Source: Hyperoodon ampullatus
Lineage: Eukaryota > Chordata > Mammalia > Artiodactyla > Ziphiidae
Assembly: GCA_949752795.1 (NCBI GenBank)
Contig: CATKHW010000008.1
Span: 2,790,001-2,854,000 of the forward strand
Direction: 5' to 3'
Length of the DNA: 64,000 nucleotides
Shown here: positions 1-14,289 of the stretch, piece after piece
Layout of the letters: each line of letters opens with the position of its first letter
Numbering within the stretch: the stretch's first letter is position 1
Notes under the pieces: model-generated
The model's input: the letters and a program-made list of their open reading frames with translations, nothing else
Database searches by the model: none
Told to the model about the DNA's origin: nothing
Translations under genes and position numbers: made by a program

Positions 1-3000
1 TACTCCCTCAACTCTGTCACCACAGTGTTCCATGACCCCTGTCATCACACTGCTACATGCCCTTATCATCACATTGCTCCATGAGCCCTGACATCACAAT
101 GTTCCATAACCCCTGTCACAAAATGCACCATGACCCATTTCATCACAATGCTTCATGACCCCTGACATCACAATGTTCCATAACCCCTGTCAACAAAATA
201 TTCCATGTCCCTTTTCATCAAATTGCTCCAAGACCCTGTCATCACAATGCTCCCTGTCCTTCTCATCTCAATGCACCAAGCCCTTTTCGTCAAAATGCCC
301 CATGACATTTGTCATCACAAAGCTCCATGACCATTGGCATCACAATGCTCCATGCCATTGTCATCACAATGCTCAATGAAATCTCTCATCACATTGCTCC
401 ATGCCCTTGTCATCACAATGCTCCATTACACCTGTCATAACAATGCTCCATGACCCCTGCCATCACAATGTTCCACGGCCTTGTCATCACAAGGCTCCAT
501 TACCCTTGTCATCAGAATGCACCAAGACCTCTGTAATCTGAATTCTCCATGCCCCTTTTCATCTCAATGCTCCATGAACCCTGTCATCACAATGCACCAT
601 GCCCATCATCATAATGATTCATGCTATTGTCATCACAATGAAATTAAAATACTCCATGACCACTGTCATCACAATGCTCCAAACCCTTCTGATCACAATG
701 TCCCAAAAAACTTTCCATCACAATACCCCATGACACTCGTCATAACAATTATGCAAGGTCTTTTCATCACAATGCTCCATGACCTTTGTAACCACAATGC
801 TCAATACACTTGGCATCACAATGCTCGCTGACACTTGTCATCAGTATGCTCCTTGAACTCTGTCATGACAAGGATCCATGCCTATTACATCACAATGATC
901 CATTCCCTTTTCATGACAATGCTCCAAGACCACTGTTATCACAGTGCTCTGTGACTTCAGTCATCACAATCCTTCATGACATTTGTCATCACAATGGTCC
1001 ATGAACTCGTCACACAAAGCTCTGTGACCTTTGTCACAACATGGCTCCATGAACTTTTAATCACAATGCTCTGTGATCCTTGTCATCACAAAGCTCCATG
1101 CCTTTGTCAGCACAATGCTCCATGACCCTTGTCATCACAATGTTCGATGCGTGTGTCAGCACAATGCTCCATAACCCATGTCATCACAATGCACCATGCA
1201 CTTGTCATCACAATGCTCCACATCCTTGTCATCAAAATGCTCCATAAACCTTATCATCACAATGCTCCATGCACTTCTCCTCAAAATGCTCTCTCACCAC
1301 TGATATCACAATGTTCCATCACTAGTCATCACAATACTCCCTCACCCCTGTCATCACAATGTTCCATGACCCCTGTCATCACAATTCTACATGCCCTTAT
1401 CATCACAATGCTCCATGACACATGACATCACAATGTTCCATAACCCCTGTAATCAAAATGCTCCATGACCCTTTTCATCACAAAGCTCCATGACCACTGA
1501 TATCACAATGTTCTATAACCTCTGTCATCAAAATATTCCATGACCATTTTCATCATATTGTTCCATGACCCTGTCATCACAATGCTCCCTTCCCTTGTCA
1601 TCACAATGCACCACGCCCTTGTCATCAAAATGCTCCATGACCTTTGTCATCCCAAAGGTCCATGACACTTGGCATCACAATGCTCCATTCCATTGTCATC
1701 ACAATGCTCCATGAACCCTCTCATCACATTGCTCCATGCACTTGTCATCCAAATCTCCAGGACGCTTGTAATCACAATGCTCGATGCCCTTCTCATCACA
1801 ATGATCCATGCCCTTGTCATTACAATCCTGCATGATTGATGTATCACAGTGTTCCGTGCCCTTGTCATCACAATGCTCCATGCCCACACTCATCACAAAA
1901 ATCCATGAAAATTTTCAGACCAATGCCCCATTCCCTTGTCATCACAAAGCTCCATTACCCCTGTCATAACAATGCTCCATGACCCCTGCCATCAAAAGGT
2001 TCCACGGCCTTGTCATCACAAGCCTCGGTGACCCTTGGTATCAAAATGCTCCAAGACCCCTGTAATCACAGTGCTCCATGCCCTTGTCATCACAAAGCTC
2101 CATGATGCATGTCATCACAATGTTCCATGGCCTTTTCATCACAATGGTCCATGCCCTTTTAATCACAATGTTCCAACACCACTGTAATTACAATGCTCCA
2201 TGATCCTTTTCATATCAATGCTCCATGAACCCTGTCATCACAATGAACCGTGCCCATCACCATAATATTTCATGCTATTGTCATCACAATGAAATCAAAA
2301 TGCTCAATGACCACTGTCATCACAATGCACCAAACCCTTCTGATCAAAATGTTCCATAACACTTCTCATCACAATGCCCCAAGACGCTGGTCATCACAAT
2401 GATCCATGACATTTTCATCACAATGCGCCAAGACCCCTGTAATCACAATGCTCCATGTGCTTGTCATCACAAAGCTCCATGACGCATGTCATCAGAATGC
2501 TCCATTGCCTTCTCATCACAATGCTCCATGCCCTTGTCATCACAATGCTTCAAAACCCCTGTAATCACAATGCTCCATGCACTTTTCATCAGAATGCTCC
2601 ATGACCCTTTTCATCACAATGCTCCATGACCCTGACATCACAATGTTCCATAACCCCTGTCATCAAAATGTTCCATGACACTTTTCATCAATTTGTTCCA
2701 TGACCCTGTCATCACAATGCTCCCTGCACTTCTCATCACAATGCACCACGACCTTGTCCTCAAAATGCTCCATGACATTTGTCATCACAAAGATCCATGA
2801 CCTTTGTCATCACAATGCTCCATGCCATTTCATCACAATGCTACATGAAAACTCTCATCACATTGCTCCATTCCCTTGTCAGCACAATGCTCCATGACAC
2901 TTGTCATCACAATGCTCGATACTCTTCTCATCACAATGCTCCATGCCCTTGTCATTACAATCCTCCATGACACATGTATCACAGTGTTCCGTGCCCTAGT

Positions 3001-4430
3001 CATCACAATGCTCCATGCCGAATCTCATCACAATAATCCATGAAATTTAGAGACCAATGTTCCGTGCCCTTGTCATCACAATGCTCCATTACCCCTGTCA
3101 TAACAATGCTCCATGACCCCTGCCATCACAATGTTCCACGGCCTTGTCATCCAAGGCTCCATGACCCTTGTCATCACAATGCTCCAAGACCCCTGTAATC
3201 ACAATGCTCCATGCCCTTGTCGTCACAAAGATCCATGACCCATGTCATCAGAATGCTCCATGGCCTTCTCATCACAATGCTCCATGCCCTTGTAAGCACA
3301 ATGCTCCAAGACCCCTGTAATCAAAATGCTACATGCCCCTGTAATCACAATGCTCCAAGAGCCCTGTAATCAAAATGCTCCATGCCCTTATTCATCAGAA
3401 TGCTCCATGAGACTTGTCATCACAAGACTCCATGGTTTTCTCCTCACACTGCTCCAGGACCTTGTCATCACAATGCTCCATTCCCTTGTCATCACAATGC
3501 TCCTTGACCCCTGTGATCACAATACTCCATGAATATTTTCAGCCCAATGCTCTATGAAATTCTCATCAAATAGCTCCATTCCCTTGTCATCACAATGCTC
3601 CAAGACCAACATAATCACAATGCTCCATGCCCCTTGTCATTACAGTTCTCCATGACTCTCGTCATCACATTTATCCGTAAACTTCTCATCACAATGCTCC
3701 ACGGTCTTGCCATCACAATGCTCCATGCCCTGGTCATCAAAATTCTCCATGTCCCATGTCTTCACAATTCTCCACGTCCTTGTCATCACAATGCTCCATG
3801 ACACTTCTTATCACAATGTTACATGATATTGTCATTACAATTCTCCATGCACTTGTCATTGCAATGCTCTATGACCCCTGTCATACCAAGCTCCATGCGC
3901 TTGTCATCACAATGCTTCACGACGTTGTCATCAAAATTCTCAATGGCCCTTGTCGTCACAATGCTCCATGCACTTGTCATCACAATGCTCCATGACCCTT
4001 GTCATCACAGTGTCCCAAGCACTTGTCATCAAAATGTTCCATCAACTTTGTCATCACAATCCTCCATGACACTTTTTATCACAAAGCTCCGTGCCATTGT
4101 CATCATAATGGACAATGACATATGTCATCACAATGCTCCCTGACACCTGACTTCACAATACTCCATGACCTTGTCATCACAATGTTCCATGCCCTTGTCA
4201 TCACAATACGCCATGCCCACTGTCATCACTATAATCCATGAAACATCTCAGACCAATGTTCCATGCCTCTGTCATCACAATGCTCCATGTACTTGTCATC
4301 ACAATGCTCCATGACCCCTGTCCTAACAATGCTCCGTGACTCCAGTCCTCACAATGCTTCATGACCATTTTCATCACAATGGTCCATTCCCTCGACACAC
4401 AAGGCTCTGTGACATTTCTCACCAGAATGC
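1..4430 (+). repeat. Long duplicated minisatellite block, copy 1
   Basis: This block has the same order of monomer variants as positions 6,240-10,620. Landmarks recur in order: the tACTCCCTCA motif at the start, the truncated-monomer landmark near 590 and 2,240, the TCCTGCATGAT stretch near 1,830, and the CGCCATGCCCACTGTC stretch near 4,210. The offset is about 6,240 bp at the left end and about 6,190 bp at the right end, with local shifts up to about 6,310, so copies differ by whole-monomer gains and losses. The variant order shows one ancestral block was copied, rather than independent monomer drift. Confidence 0.8.
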
Positions 4431-4630
4431 TCCATATCCTTGTCATCACAAAGCACCATGACGCATGACATCAGAATGCTCCATTGTCTTCTCATCACAA
4501 TGCTCCTTGCCCTTGTCATCACAATGCTTCAAATTCCCTGTAATCACAATGCTCCCTGCACCATTTAATCAGAATGCTCCATGACCATTTTCATCAAAGT
4601 GCTCCATGACGTTTGTCATCACAAAGCTCC

Positions 4631-4924
4631 ATGACCCTTGGCATCACAATGTTCCATAACCCCTGTAATCAAAATGTTCCATAACACTTTTCATCAATTT
4701 TCTCCATGACACTGTCATCACAATCCGCCCTGCCCTTCTCATCACAATGCACCACGACCTTGTCATCAAAATGCTCCATGACCCTTGGCATCACAATGTT
4801 CCATAACCCCTGTAATCAAAATGTTCCATAACACTTTTCATCAATTTTCTCCATGACACTGTCATCACAATCCGCCCTGCCCTTCTCATCACAATGCACC
4901 ACGACCTTGTCATCAAAATGCTCC
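4631..4924 (+). repeat. Perfect 147-bp tandem duplication (six monomers)
   Basis: Positions 4,631-4,777 and 4,778-4,924 read identically, including unusual variants such as ATCCGCCCTGCCC and TCAATTTTCTCC. Monomers elsewhere in the array differ at several positions, so a perfect copy of six consecutive monomers indicates a very recent duplication (or an assembly artefact). Confidence 0.88.
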
Positions 4925-5167
4925 ATGACCTTTGTCATCAAAAAGCACCATGACCCTTGGCATCACAATGCTCCATGCCATTTCATCACAATGCTACATG
5001 AAACCTCTCATCACATTGCTCCATGCCCTTGTCAGCACAATGCTCCATGACGCTTGTCATCACAATGCTCGATACTCTTCATATCACCATGCTCCATGCC
5101 CTTGTCATTACAATCCCCCATGACACATATATCACAGTGTTCCGTGCCCTTGTCATCACAATGCTCC

Positions 5168-5315
5168 ATGACCCTTGTCATCGCAATGTTCCAAGCCCTT
5201 GTCATCAAAATGCTCCATTAGCTTTGTCATCACAATCCTCCATGACCCTTGTCATCGCAATGTTCCAAGCCCTTGTCATCAAAATGCTCCATTACCTTTG
5301 TCATCACAATCCTCC
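5168..5315 (+). repeat. 74-bp tandem duplication (three monomers)
   Basis: The three-monomer string beginning ATGACCCTTGTCATCGCAAT at 5,168 is repeated at 5,242 with one visible difference (TTAGC versus TTACC). The rare TCGCAATGTTCC variant marks both copies. Confidence 0.85.
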
Positions 5316-6239
5316 ATGACACTTGGTATCACAATGCTCCATGCCATTGTCATCACAATGGTCAATGACATATATCATCACAATGCTCCCTGACACCTGT
5401 CTTCACAATAATCCTTGACCTTGTCATCACAATGTTCCATGCCCTTTTCATCACAATGCGCCATGCGCAATCTCATCACAATAATCCATAAATCTTGGCA
5501 TCACAATGCTCCATGACCCCTGTCATCACAATGCTCCGTGACTCCTGTCATCACAATGCTTCATGACCTTTGTCATCACAGTGGTCCACGCCCTCTTCAA
5601 ACAAGTCTCTGTGATCATTTTCACCACAATGTTCCATGAATATTTCATCACAATGCTCTGTGTCCCTTGTCATTAAAATGCTCCATGCCTTTGTCACCAC
5701 AATGCTCCATGCCCTAGTCATCACAATGCTCCATGCCCACTGTCATCACAATAATCCAAGAAACTTGTCAGACCAATGTTCCATGCCCCTGTCTTCACAT
5801 TGCTCCATGCCCTTTTCATCACAATGCTCCATGAACCCTTTCATCACAATGCTCCATGACTCCAGTCATCACAATGCTTAATGACTTATCTCATCACTAT
5901 GGTCCATGCCCTCGTCACACAAAGCTCTGTGATCATTTTCACCACAATGCTCCATGAATATTTCATCACAATGCTCTGTGTCCTGTGTTATCAAAATGCT
6001 CCATGCCTTTGTCAGCACAATGCTCCATGACACTTTTCATCAAAATGCTCCATGCGCTTGTCAGCACAATGCTACATGACCCATGTCATCACAATGCGCC
6101 ATGCGCTTGTCATCACTATACTCCACATCCTTATCATTGGTATGTTCCATAACACTTTTCATCACAATGCTCCATGCACTTCTCATCAAAAAGCTCTCTC
6201 ACCATATATATCACAACGTTACATCACTAGGCATCACAA

Positions 6240-9200
6240 TACTCCCTCACCCCTGTCATCACAGTGTTCCATGACCCCTGTCAGCACAGTGCTACATGCC
6301 CTTATTATCAAAATGCTCCATGACCACTGACATCACAATGTTCCATAAACCCTCTCACAAAATGCTTCATGACCCATTTCATCACAATGCTTCATGACCC
6401 CTGACATCACAATGTTCCATAACCCCTGTCATCAAAATATTCCATGACACTTTTCATCAAATTGCTCCATGACCCTGTCATCACAATGCTCCCTGTCCTT
6501 CTCATCTCAATGCACCATGCCCTTGTCGTCAAAATGTCCCATGACCTTTGTCATCACAAAGCTCCATGACACTTGACATCACAATGCTCCATGCCATTGT
6601 CATCACAATGCTCAATGAAATCTCTCATCACATTGCTCCATGCCCTTGTCATCACAATGCTCCATTACACCTGTCATAACAATGCTCCATGACCCCTGCC
6701 ATCACAATGTTCCACGGCCTTGTCATCACAAGGCTCCATGACCCTTGTCATCACAATGCACCAAGACCTCTGTAATCACAATACTCCATGCCACTTTTCA
6801 TCTCAATTCTCCATGAACCCTGTCATCACAATGCACCATGCCCATCACCATAATGATTCATGCTATTGTCATCACAATGAAATTAAAATGCTCCATGACA
6901 TCTGTCATCAAAATGCTCCAAACCCTTCTGATCACAATGTTCCATAACACTTGTCATCACAATACCCCATGACGCTCGTCATCACAATTATGCAAGGTCT
7001 TCTCATCACAATGCTCCATGACCATTGTCACCAAAATGATCAATACACTTGTCATCACAATGCTCCCTGACACTTGTCATCAGTATGCTCCTTGAACACT
7101 GTCATGACAAGGATCCATGCCTATTTCTCACAATGATCCATTCCCTTTTTATGACAATGCTCCAAGATCACTTTTATCACAGTGCTCAATGACTTCAGTC
7201 ATCACAATGTTTCATGACATTTGTCATCACAGTGATCCATGACCTCGTCACACAAAGCTCTGTGACCTTTGTCACCCCAATGCGCCATGAACATTTAATC
7301 ACAATGCTCTGTGATCCTAGTCATCACAAAGCTCCATGCCTTTGTCAGCACAATGCTCCATAACCCATGTCACCGCAATGCTTCATGAAATTTTTATCAC
7401 AATGCTCTGTGACCCTTGTCATCACAAAGCTCCATGCCTTTGTCAGCACAATGCTCCATGACCCTTGTCATCACAATGCTCGATGCGCGTGTCAGCACAA
7501 TGCTCCATAACCCATGTCATCACAATACACCATGCACTTGTCATCAAAATGCTCCATAAACCTTGTCATCACAATGCTCCATGCACTTCTCCTCAAAATG
7601 CTCTCTCACCAGTGATATCACAATGTTCCATCACTAGTCATCACAACACACCCTCACCCCTGTCAGCACAATGTTCCATGACCCCTGTCATCACAATGCT
7701 ACATGCCATTATCATCACAATGCTCCATTACACCTGACATAACAATATCCCATAACCCCTCTAATAAAAATGCTCCATGACACTTTTCATCACAAAGCTC
7801 CATGAACCCTGGTATCACAATATTCTATAACCCATGTCATCAGAATATTCCATGACACTTTTCATCAAATTGTTCCATGACCCTGTCATCACAATGCTCC
7901 CTGCCCTTGTCATCACAATGCACCACACACTTGTCATCAAAATGCTCCATGACCTTTGTCATCAAAAAGGTCCATGACCCTTGGCATCACAATGCTCCAT
8001 TCCATTGTCATTACAATGCTCCATGAAACCTCTCATCACATTGCTCCATGCACTTGTCATCCAAATCTCCATGACGCTTGTAATCACAATGCTCGATGAC
8101 CTTCTCATCACAATGCTCCATGCCATTGTCCTTACAATCCTGCATGATCGATGTATCACAGTGTTCCATGCCCTTGTGATCACAATGCTCCATGCCCACA
8201 CTCATCACAAAAATCCATGAAAATTTTCAGACCAATGCCCCATTCCCTTGTCATCACAAGCCTCTATGACCCTTGGTATCAAAATGCTGCAAGACCCCAG
8301 TAATCACAATGCTCCATGCACTTTTCATCACAAAGCTCCATGACGCATGTCATCAGAATGTTCCATGGCCTTCTCATCACAATGGTCAATGCCCTTGTAA
8401 TCACAATGTTCCAACACCACTGTAATTACAATGATCCATGCTCCTTTTCAACTCAGTGCTCCAGGAACCCTGTCATCACAATGTACCGTGCCCAACACCA
8501 TAATATTTCATGCTATTGTCATCACAATAAAATCAAAATGCTCAATAACCACTGTCATCACAATGCACCAAACCCTTCTGATCAAAATGATCCATAACAC
8601 TTTTCATCACAATGCCCCATGACGCTGGTCATCACAATGATCCGTGCCCTTTTCATCACAATGCTCCAAGACCCCTGTAATCACAATGCTCCATGTGCTT
8701 GTCATCACAAAGCTCCATGACACATGTCATCAGAATGATCCATTGCCTTCTCATCACAACGCTCCATGCCCTTGTCATCACAATGCTTCAAATCCCCTGT
8801 AATCACAATGCTCCATGCAACTTTTCATCAGAATGCTCCATGACCCTTTTCATCACAATGCTCCATGACCCCTGACATCACAATGTTCCATAACCCATGT
8901 CATCAATATGTTCCATGACACTTTTCATCATTTTGCTCCATGACCCTGTCATCACAATGCTCCCTGCCCTTCTCGTCACAATGCACCACGACCTTGTCAT
9001 CAAAATGCTCCATGACCTTTGTCATCACAAAGATCCATGACCCTTGGCATCACAATGCTCCATGCCATTTCATCACAATGCTACATGAAAACACTCATCA
9101 TATTGCTCCATTCCCTTGTCAGCACAATGATCCATGACGCTTGTCATCAAAATGCTTTATACTCTTCTCATCACAATGCTCCATGCCCTTGTCATTACAA

Positions 9201-10620
9201 TCCTCCCTGACACATGTATCACAGGGTTCCGTGCCCTAGTTATCACAATGCTCCATGCCGAATCTCATCACAATACTCCATGAAATTTTCAGACCAATGT
9301 TCCCTGCCCTTGTCATCACAATGCTCCATTACCCCTGTCATAACAATGCTCCCTGACCCCTGCCATCACAATGTTCCACGGCCTTGTAATCCAAGGCTCC
9401 ATGACCCTTGTCATCACAATGCTCCAAGACCCCTGTAATCACAATGCTCCTTGCCCTTTTCGTCACAAAGATCCATGACCCATGTCATCAGAATGCTCCA
9501 TGGCATTCTCATCACAATGCTCCATGCCCTTGTAATCACAATGTTCCAAGACCCCTGTAATCAAAATGCTCCATGCCCCTATTCATCAGAATGCTCCATG
9601 AGATTTGTCATCACAAGACTCCATGGTTTTCTCATCACACTGCTCCAGGACCTTGTCATCACAATGCTCCATTCCCTTGTCATCACAATGCTCCTTGACC
9701 CCTGTCATCACAATACTCCCTGAATATTTTCAGCCCAATGCTCCATGACCTTCTCATCAAAATGCTCCATTCCCTTGTCATCACAATGCTCCAAGACCCC
9801 TGTAATCACAATGCTCCATGCCCCTTGTCATTACAGTGCTCCATGATGCTCGTCATCACAATTATCCGTGAACTTCTCATCACAATGCTCCACGGTCTTG
9901 CCATCACAATGCTCCATGCCCTGGTCATCACAATGCTCCATGTCCCATGTCATCACAATTCTCCACGTCCTTGTCATCACAATGCTCCATGACACTTCTT
10001 ATCAAAATGATACATGATATTGTCATTACAGTTCTCCTTGCACTTGTCATTGCAATGCTCTATGAGCCCTGTCATAGCAAGCTCCATGTGCTTGTCATTA
10101 CAATGCTTCACGAAGTTCTCATCAAAATTCTCAATGGCCCTTGTCATCACAATGCTCCTTGCACTTGTCATCACAATGCTCCATGACCCTTGTCATCGCA
10201 ATGTTCCAAGCCCTTGTCATCAAAATTCTCCATTACCTTTGTCATCACAATCCTCCATGACACTTTTTATCACAAAGCTCCGTGCCATTGTCATCACAAT
10301 GGACAATGACATATGTCATCGCAATGCTCCCTGACACCAGTCTTCACAATACTCCATGACTTTGTCATCACAATGTTCCATGCCCTTGTCATCACAATGC
10401 GCCATGCCCACTGTCATCACAATAATCCATGAAACATGGCAAACCAATGTTCCATGCCCCTGTCATCAAAATGCTCCATGCCCTTGTCATCAAAATGCTC
10501 CATGACCCCTGCCATCACAATGCTCCGTGACTCCAGTCATCATAATGCTTCATGACCTTTGTCCTCACAGTTGTCCATGCCCTCGTCACACAAGGCTCTG
10601 TGACCTTTGTCACCACAATG
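6240..10620 (+). repeat. Long duplicated minisatellite block, copy 2
   Basis: Second copy of the block at 1-4,430, offset about 6.2 kb. Shared details include the CACAAAATGC monomer with a deletion near 6,358 (near 117 in copy 1), the NEIK-type landmark near 6,830 and 8,480 (590 and 2,240 in copy 1, both 1,650 bp apart), and the string of GTCATAGCAAGCTCCATG monomers near 10,070. A third, less complete relative lies at about 16,240-17,660. Confidence 0.8.
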
Positions 10621-11290
10621 CTCCATGCCCTTGTCATCTCAATTCTCCATGCCCAATGTCATCACAATAATCCATGAAACTTGTCAGACCAATGTTCCAT
10701 GCCCCTGTCATCACATTGCTCCATGCCCTTGTCATCACAATGCTCCATGACCCCTGACATCACAATGCTCCGTGACTCCAGTCCTCACAATGATTCATGA
10801 CCTTTCTCATCACAATGGTCCATGCCCTCGTCACACAAGGATCTGTGATCTTTGTCACCAGAATTCTCCATGAAATTTTCATCACAATGCTCTGTGTCCC
10901 TTGTCATCACAATGCTCCATGCCTTTGTCAGCACAATTCTCCATGATACTTGTCATCAAAATGCTCCATGCGCTTGTCAGCACAATGCTCCATGACACAT
11001 CTCATCACAATGTGCCATGCTCTTTTCATCACAATGCTCCACATCCTTTTCATCGCTATGCTCCATAAAACTTGTCATCACAATGCTCCATGAACTTCTC
11101 ATCGAAATGCTCTCTCACCACATATATCACAATGTTCCATCACTAGTCATCACAATACTCGCTCACCACAGTCATCACAGTGCTACATGCCCTTATCATC
11201 ACAATGCTCCATTACCCCTGACATCACAATGTTCCATAACCACTGTCATCAAAATATTCCATGACCCTTTTATTCAAATTGCTCCATGAC
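10395..11290 (+). repeat. Recurring ~0.9-kb minisatellite block, copy 1 of 3
   Basis: A block beginning with the GCCATGCCCACTGTCATCAC monomer and ending just after the cluster CATCCTTTTCATCGCTATGC and TCACCACATATATCACAATG. It recurs at about 14,290-15,190 and 18,706-19,610, offset 3,896 and 8,313 bp, with monomer variants in the same order. Confidence 0.7.
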
Positions 11291-13484
11291 CCTGTCATCA
11301 CAATCCTCCCTGCCCTTCTCATCACAATGCACAACAACCTTGTCAACAAAATGCCCCATGACATTTGTCATCACAAAGCTCCATGACCCTTGGCATCACA
11401 ATGCTCCATGCCATTGTCATCACAATGCTCAATGAAATCTCTCATCACATTGCTCCATGCCCTTGTCATCACAATGCTCCATTACACCTGTCATAACAAT
11501 GCTCAATGACGCCTGTCATCACAATGTTCCACGCCCTTGTCATCACAAGGCTTCAAGACCCTTGTCATCACAATGCTCCAAGACCTCTGTAATCACAATT
11601 CTCCATGCCACTTTTCATCTCAATGCTCCATGAACAGTCATCAAAATGCACTATGCCCAACATCATTATGATTCATGCTATTGTCATCACAATGAAATCA
11701 AAATGCTCCATGTCCTCTGTCATCACAATGCTCCAAACCCTTCTGATCACAATGTTCCATAACACTTGTCATCACATGCCCCATGACGCTCGTCATCACA
11801 ATTATGCAAGGTCTTCTCATCACAATGCTCCATGACCTTTGTCACTACAATGCTCAATACACTTGGCATCACAATGCTCGATGACACTTGTCATCAGTAT
11901 GCTCCTTGAACACTGTCATGACAAGGCTCCATGCCTTTTTCATCACAATGATCCATTCCCTTTTCATCACAATGCTCCAAGACCCCTGTTATCACAATGC
12001 TCCATGACTCCAGTCATCACAATGCTTCATGACATTTGTCATCACAATGGTCCATGACCTCGTCATACAAAGCTCTGTGACCTTTGTCACCACAATGCTC
12101 CATGAAATGTTTATCACACTGCTCTGTGACCCTTGTCATCACAAAGCTCCATGCTTTTGTCAGCACAATGCTCCATGAGCCTCGTCAGCACAATGCTCCA
12201 AAACCCATGTCATCACAATGCTTCACGACCTTTGTCCTCACAATGGTCAATTCCCTCGTCACACAAGGCTCTGTGACTTTGTCACCACAATGTTCCATGC
12301 CCTTGTCATCTCAATGCTCCATGCCCACTGTCATCACAATAATCCATGAAACTTGTCAGACCAATGTTCCATGTCCCTGTCATCAAATTGCTCCATGCCC
12401 TTGTCATCACAATGCTCCATGACCCCTGTCATCACAATGCTCCATGCACTTCTCCTCAAAATGACTTCTCACCACTGATATCACCATGTTCCATCACTAG
12501 TCATCACAATACTCGCTCACCCCTGTCACCACAGTGTTCCATGACCACTGTCATCACAGTGCTACATGCACTTATCATCACAATGCTCCATGAACCCTGA
12601 CATCACAATGTTCCATAACCCCTGTCATCAAAATCCTCCATGACCCTTTTCATTACAATGCTCCATGACCCCTGACATCACAATGTTCCATAACCCCTGT
12701 AACAAAATGCTCCATGACCCATTTCTTCACAATGCTTCATGACCCCTGACATCACAATGTTCCATAACCCCTGTCATCAAAATATTCCATGACACTTTTA
12801 TTCAAATTGCTCCATGACCCTGTCATCAAAATGATGCCTGCCCTTCTCATCACAATGCACCATGCCCTTGTCATCAAAATGCCCCATGACATTTGTCATC
12901 ACAATGCTCCATGACCCTTGGCATCACAATGCTCCATGCCATTGTCATCACAATGCTCAATGAAATCTCTCATCACATTGCTCCATGCCCTTGTCATCAC
13001 AATGCTCCATTACACCTGTCATAACAATGCTCCCTGATCCCTGCCATCACAATGTTCCACGGCCTTGTCATCACAAGGCTCCATGACGCTCGTCATCAAA
13101 ATGATGCAAGGTCTTCTCATCACAATGCTCCATGACCTTTGTCACCACAATGCTCAATACACTTGGCATCACAATGCTCGCAGACACTTGTCATCAGTAT
13201 GCTCCTTGAACAATGTCATGACAAGGCTCCATGCCTTTTTCATCACAATGATCCATTCCCTTTTCATCACAATGCTCCAAGACCCCTGTTATCACAAAGC
13301 TCCGTGACTCAAGTCATCACAATGCTTCATGACATTTGTCATCACAATGGTCCGTAACCTCGTCATACAAATCTCTGTGACCTTTGTCACCACAATGCTC
13401 CATTAAATATTTATCACAATGCCCTGTGACCCTTGTCATCACAAAGCTCCATGCCTTTGTCAGCACAATGCTCCATGACCTTTG

Positions 13485-14260
13485 TCATCAAAATGCTCGA
13501 TGCGTGTGTCAGAACAATGCTCCATAAACCATGTCATCACAATGCACCATGCACTTGTCATTACAATGCTCCACATCCTTGTCATCAAAATGCTCTATAA
13601 ACCTTGTCATCACAATGCTCCATGGACTTCTCCTCAAAATGCTTTCTCACCACTGATATCACAATGTTCCATCACTAGTCATCACAATACTCCGTCACCC
13701 CTGTCACCACAATATTCCATGACCCCTGTAATCACAATTCTCCATGCCCTTGTCATCACAAAGCTCCATGACGCATCTCATCAGAATGCTCCATGGCCTT
13801 CTCATCACAATGCTCCATGCCCTTCTCATCACAATGCTCCAACACCCCTTTAATCACAATGCTCCATGCCCCTTTTCCTCTCAATGCTCCATGAACCCTG
13901 TCATCACAATGAACCGTGCCCATCACCATAATATTTCATGCTATTTTCATCACAATGAAAGAAAAATGCTCAATGACCTCTGTCATCACAATGCACCAAA
14001 CCCTTCTGATCCCAATGTTCCATAACACTTGTCATCACAATGCCCCATGACGCTGGTCATCACAATTATCCATGGTCTTCTCATCACAATGCTCCACATC
14101 CTTGTCATCACAATGCTCAATACACTTATCATCACAATGCTCCCTGACAGTTGTCATCACTATGCTCCTTGAACCCTGTCATGACAAGGCTCCATGCATT
14201 TTTCATCACAATGATCCATTCCCTTTTCATCACAATGCTCCAAGACCCCTGTAATCACAA
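13485..14260 (+). repeat. ~0.8-kb minisatellite block duplicated at 15,207
   Basis: The order of variants here, from the GATGCGTGTGTCAGAACAAT monomer through the GAAAGAAAAATGC landmark to the TTCATCACAATGATCCATTC monomers, repeats at about 15,207-15,985 with an offset of about 1,722 bp. The same 1.65-1.72 kb spacing separates paired landmarks in the 1-4,430 and 6,240-10,620 blocks, so about 1.7 kb looks like one sub-period of the array. Confidence 0.7.
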
Positions 14261-14289
14261 TGCTCCATGTCCTTGTCATCACAATGTGC

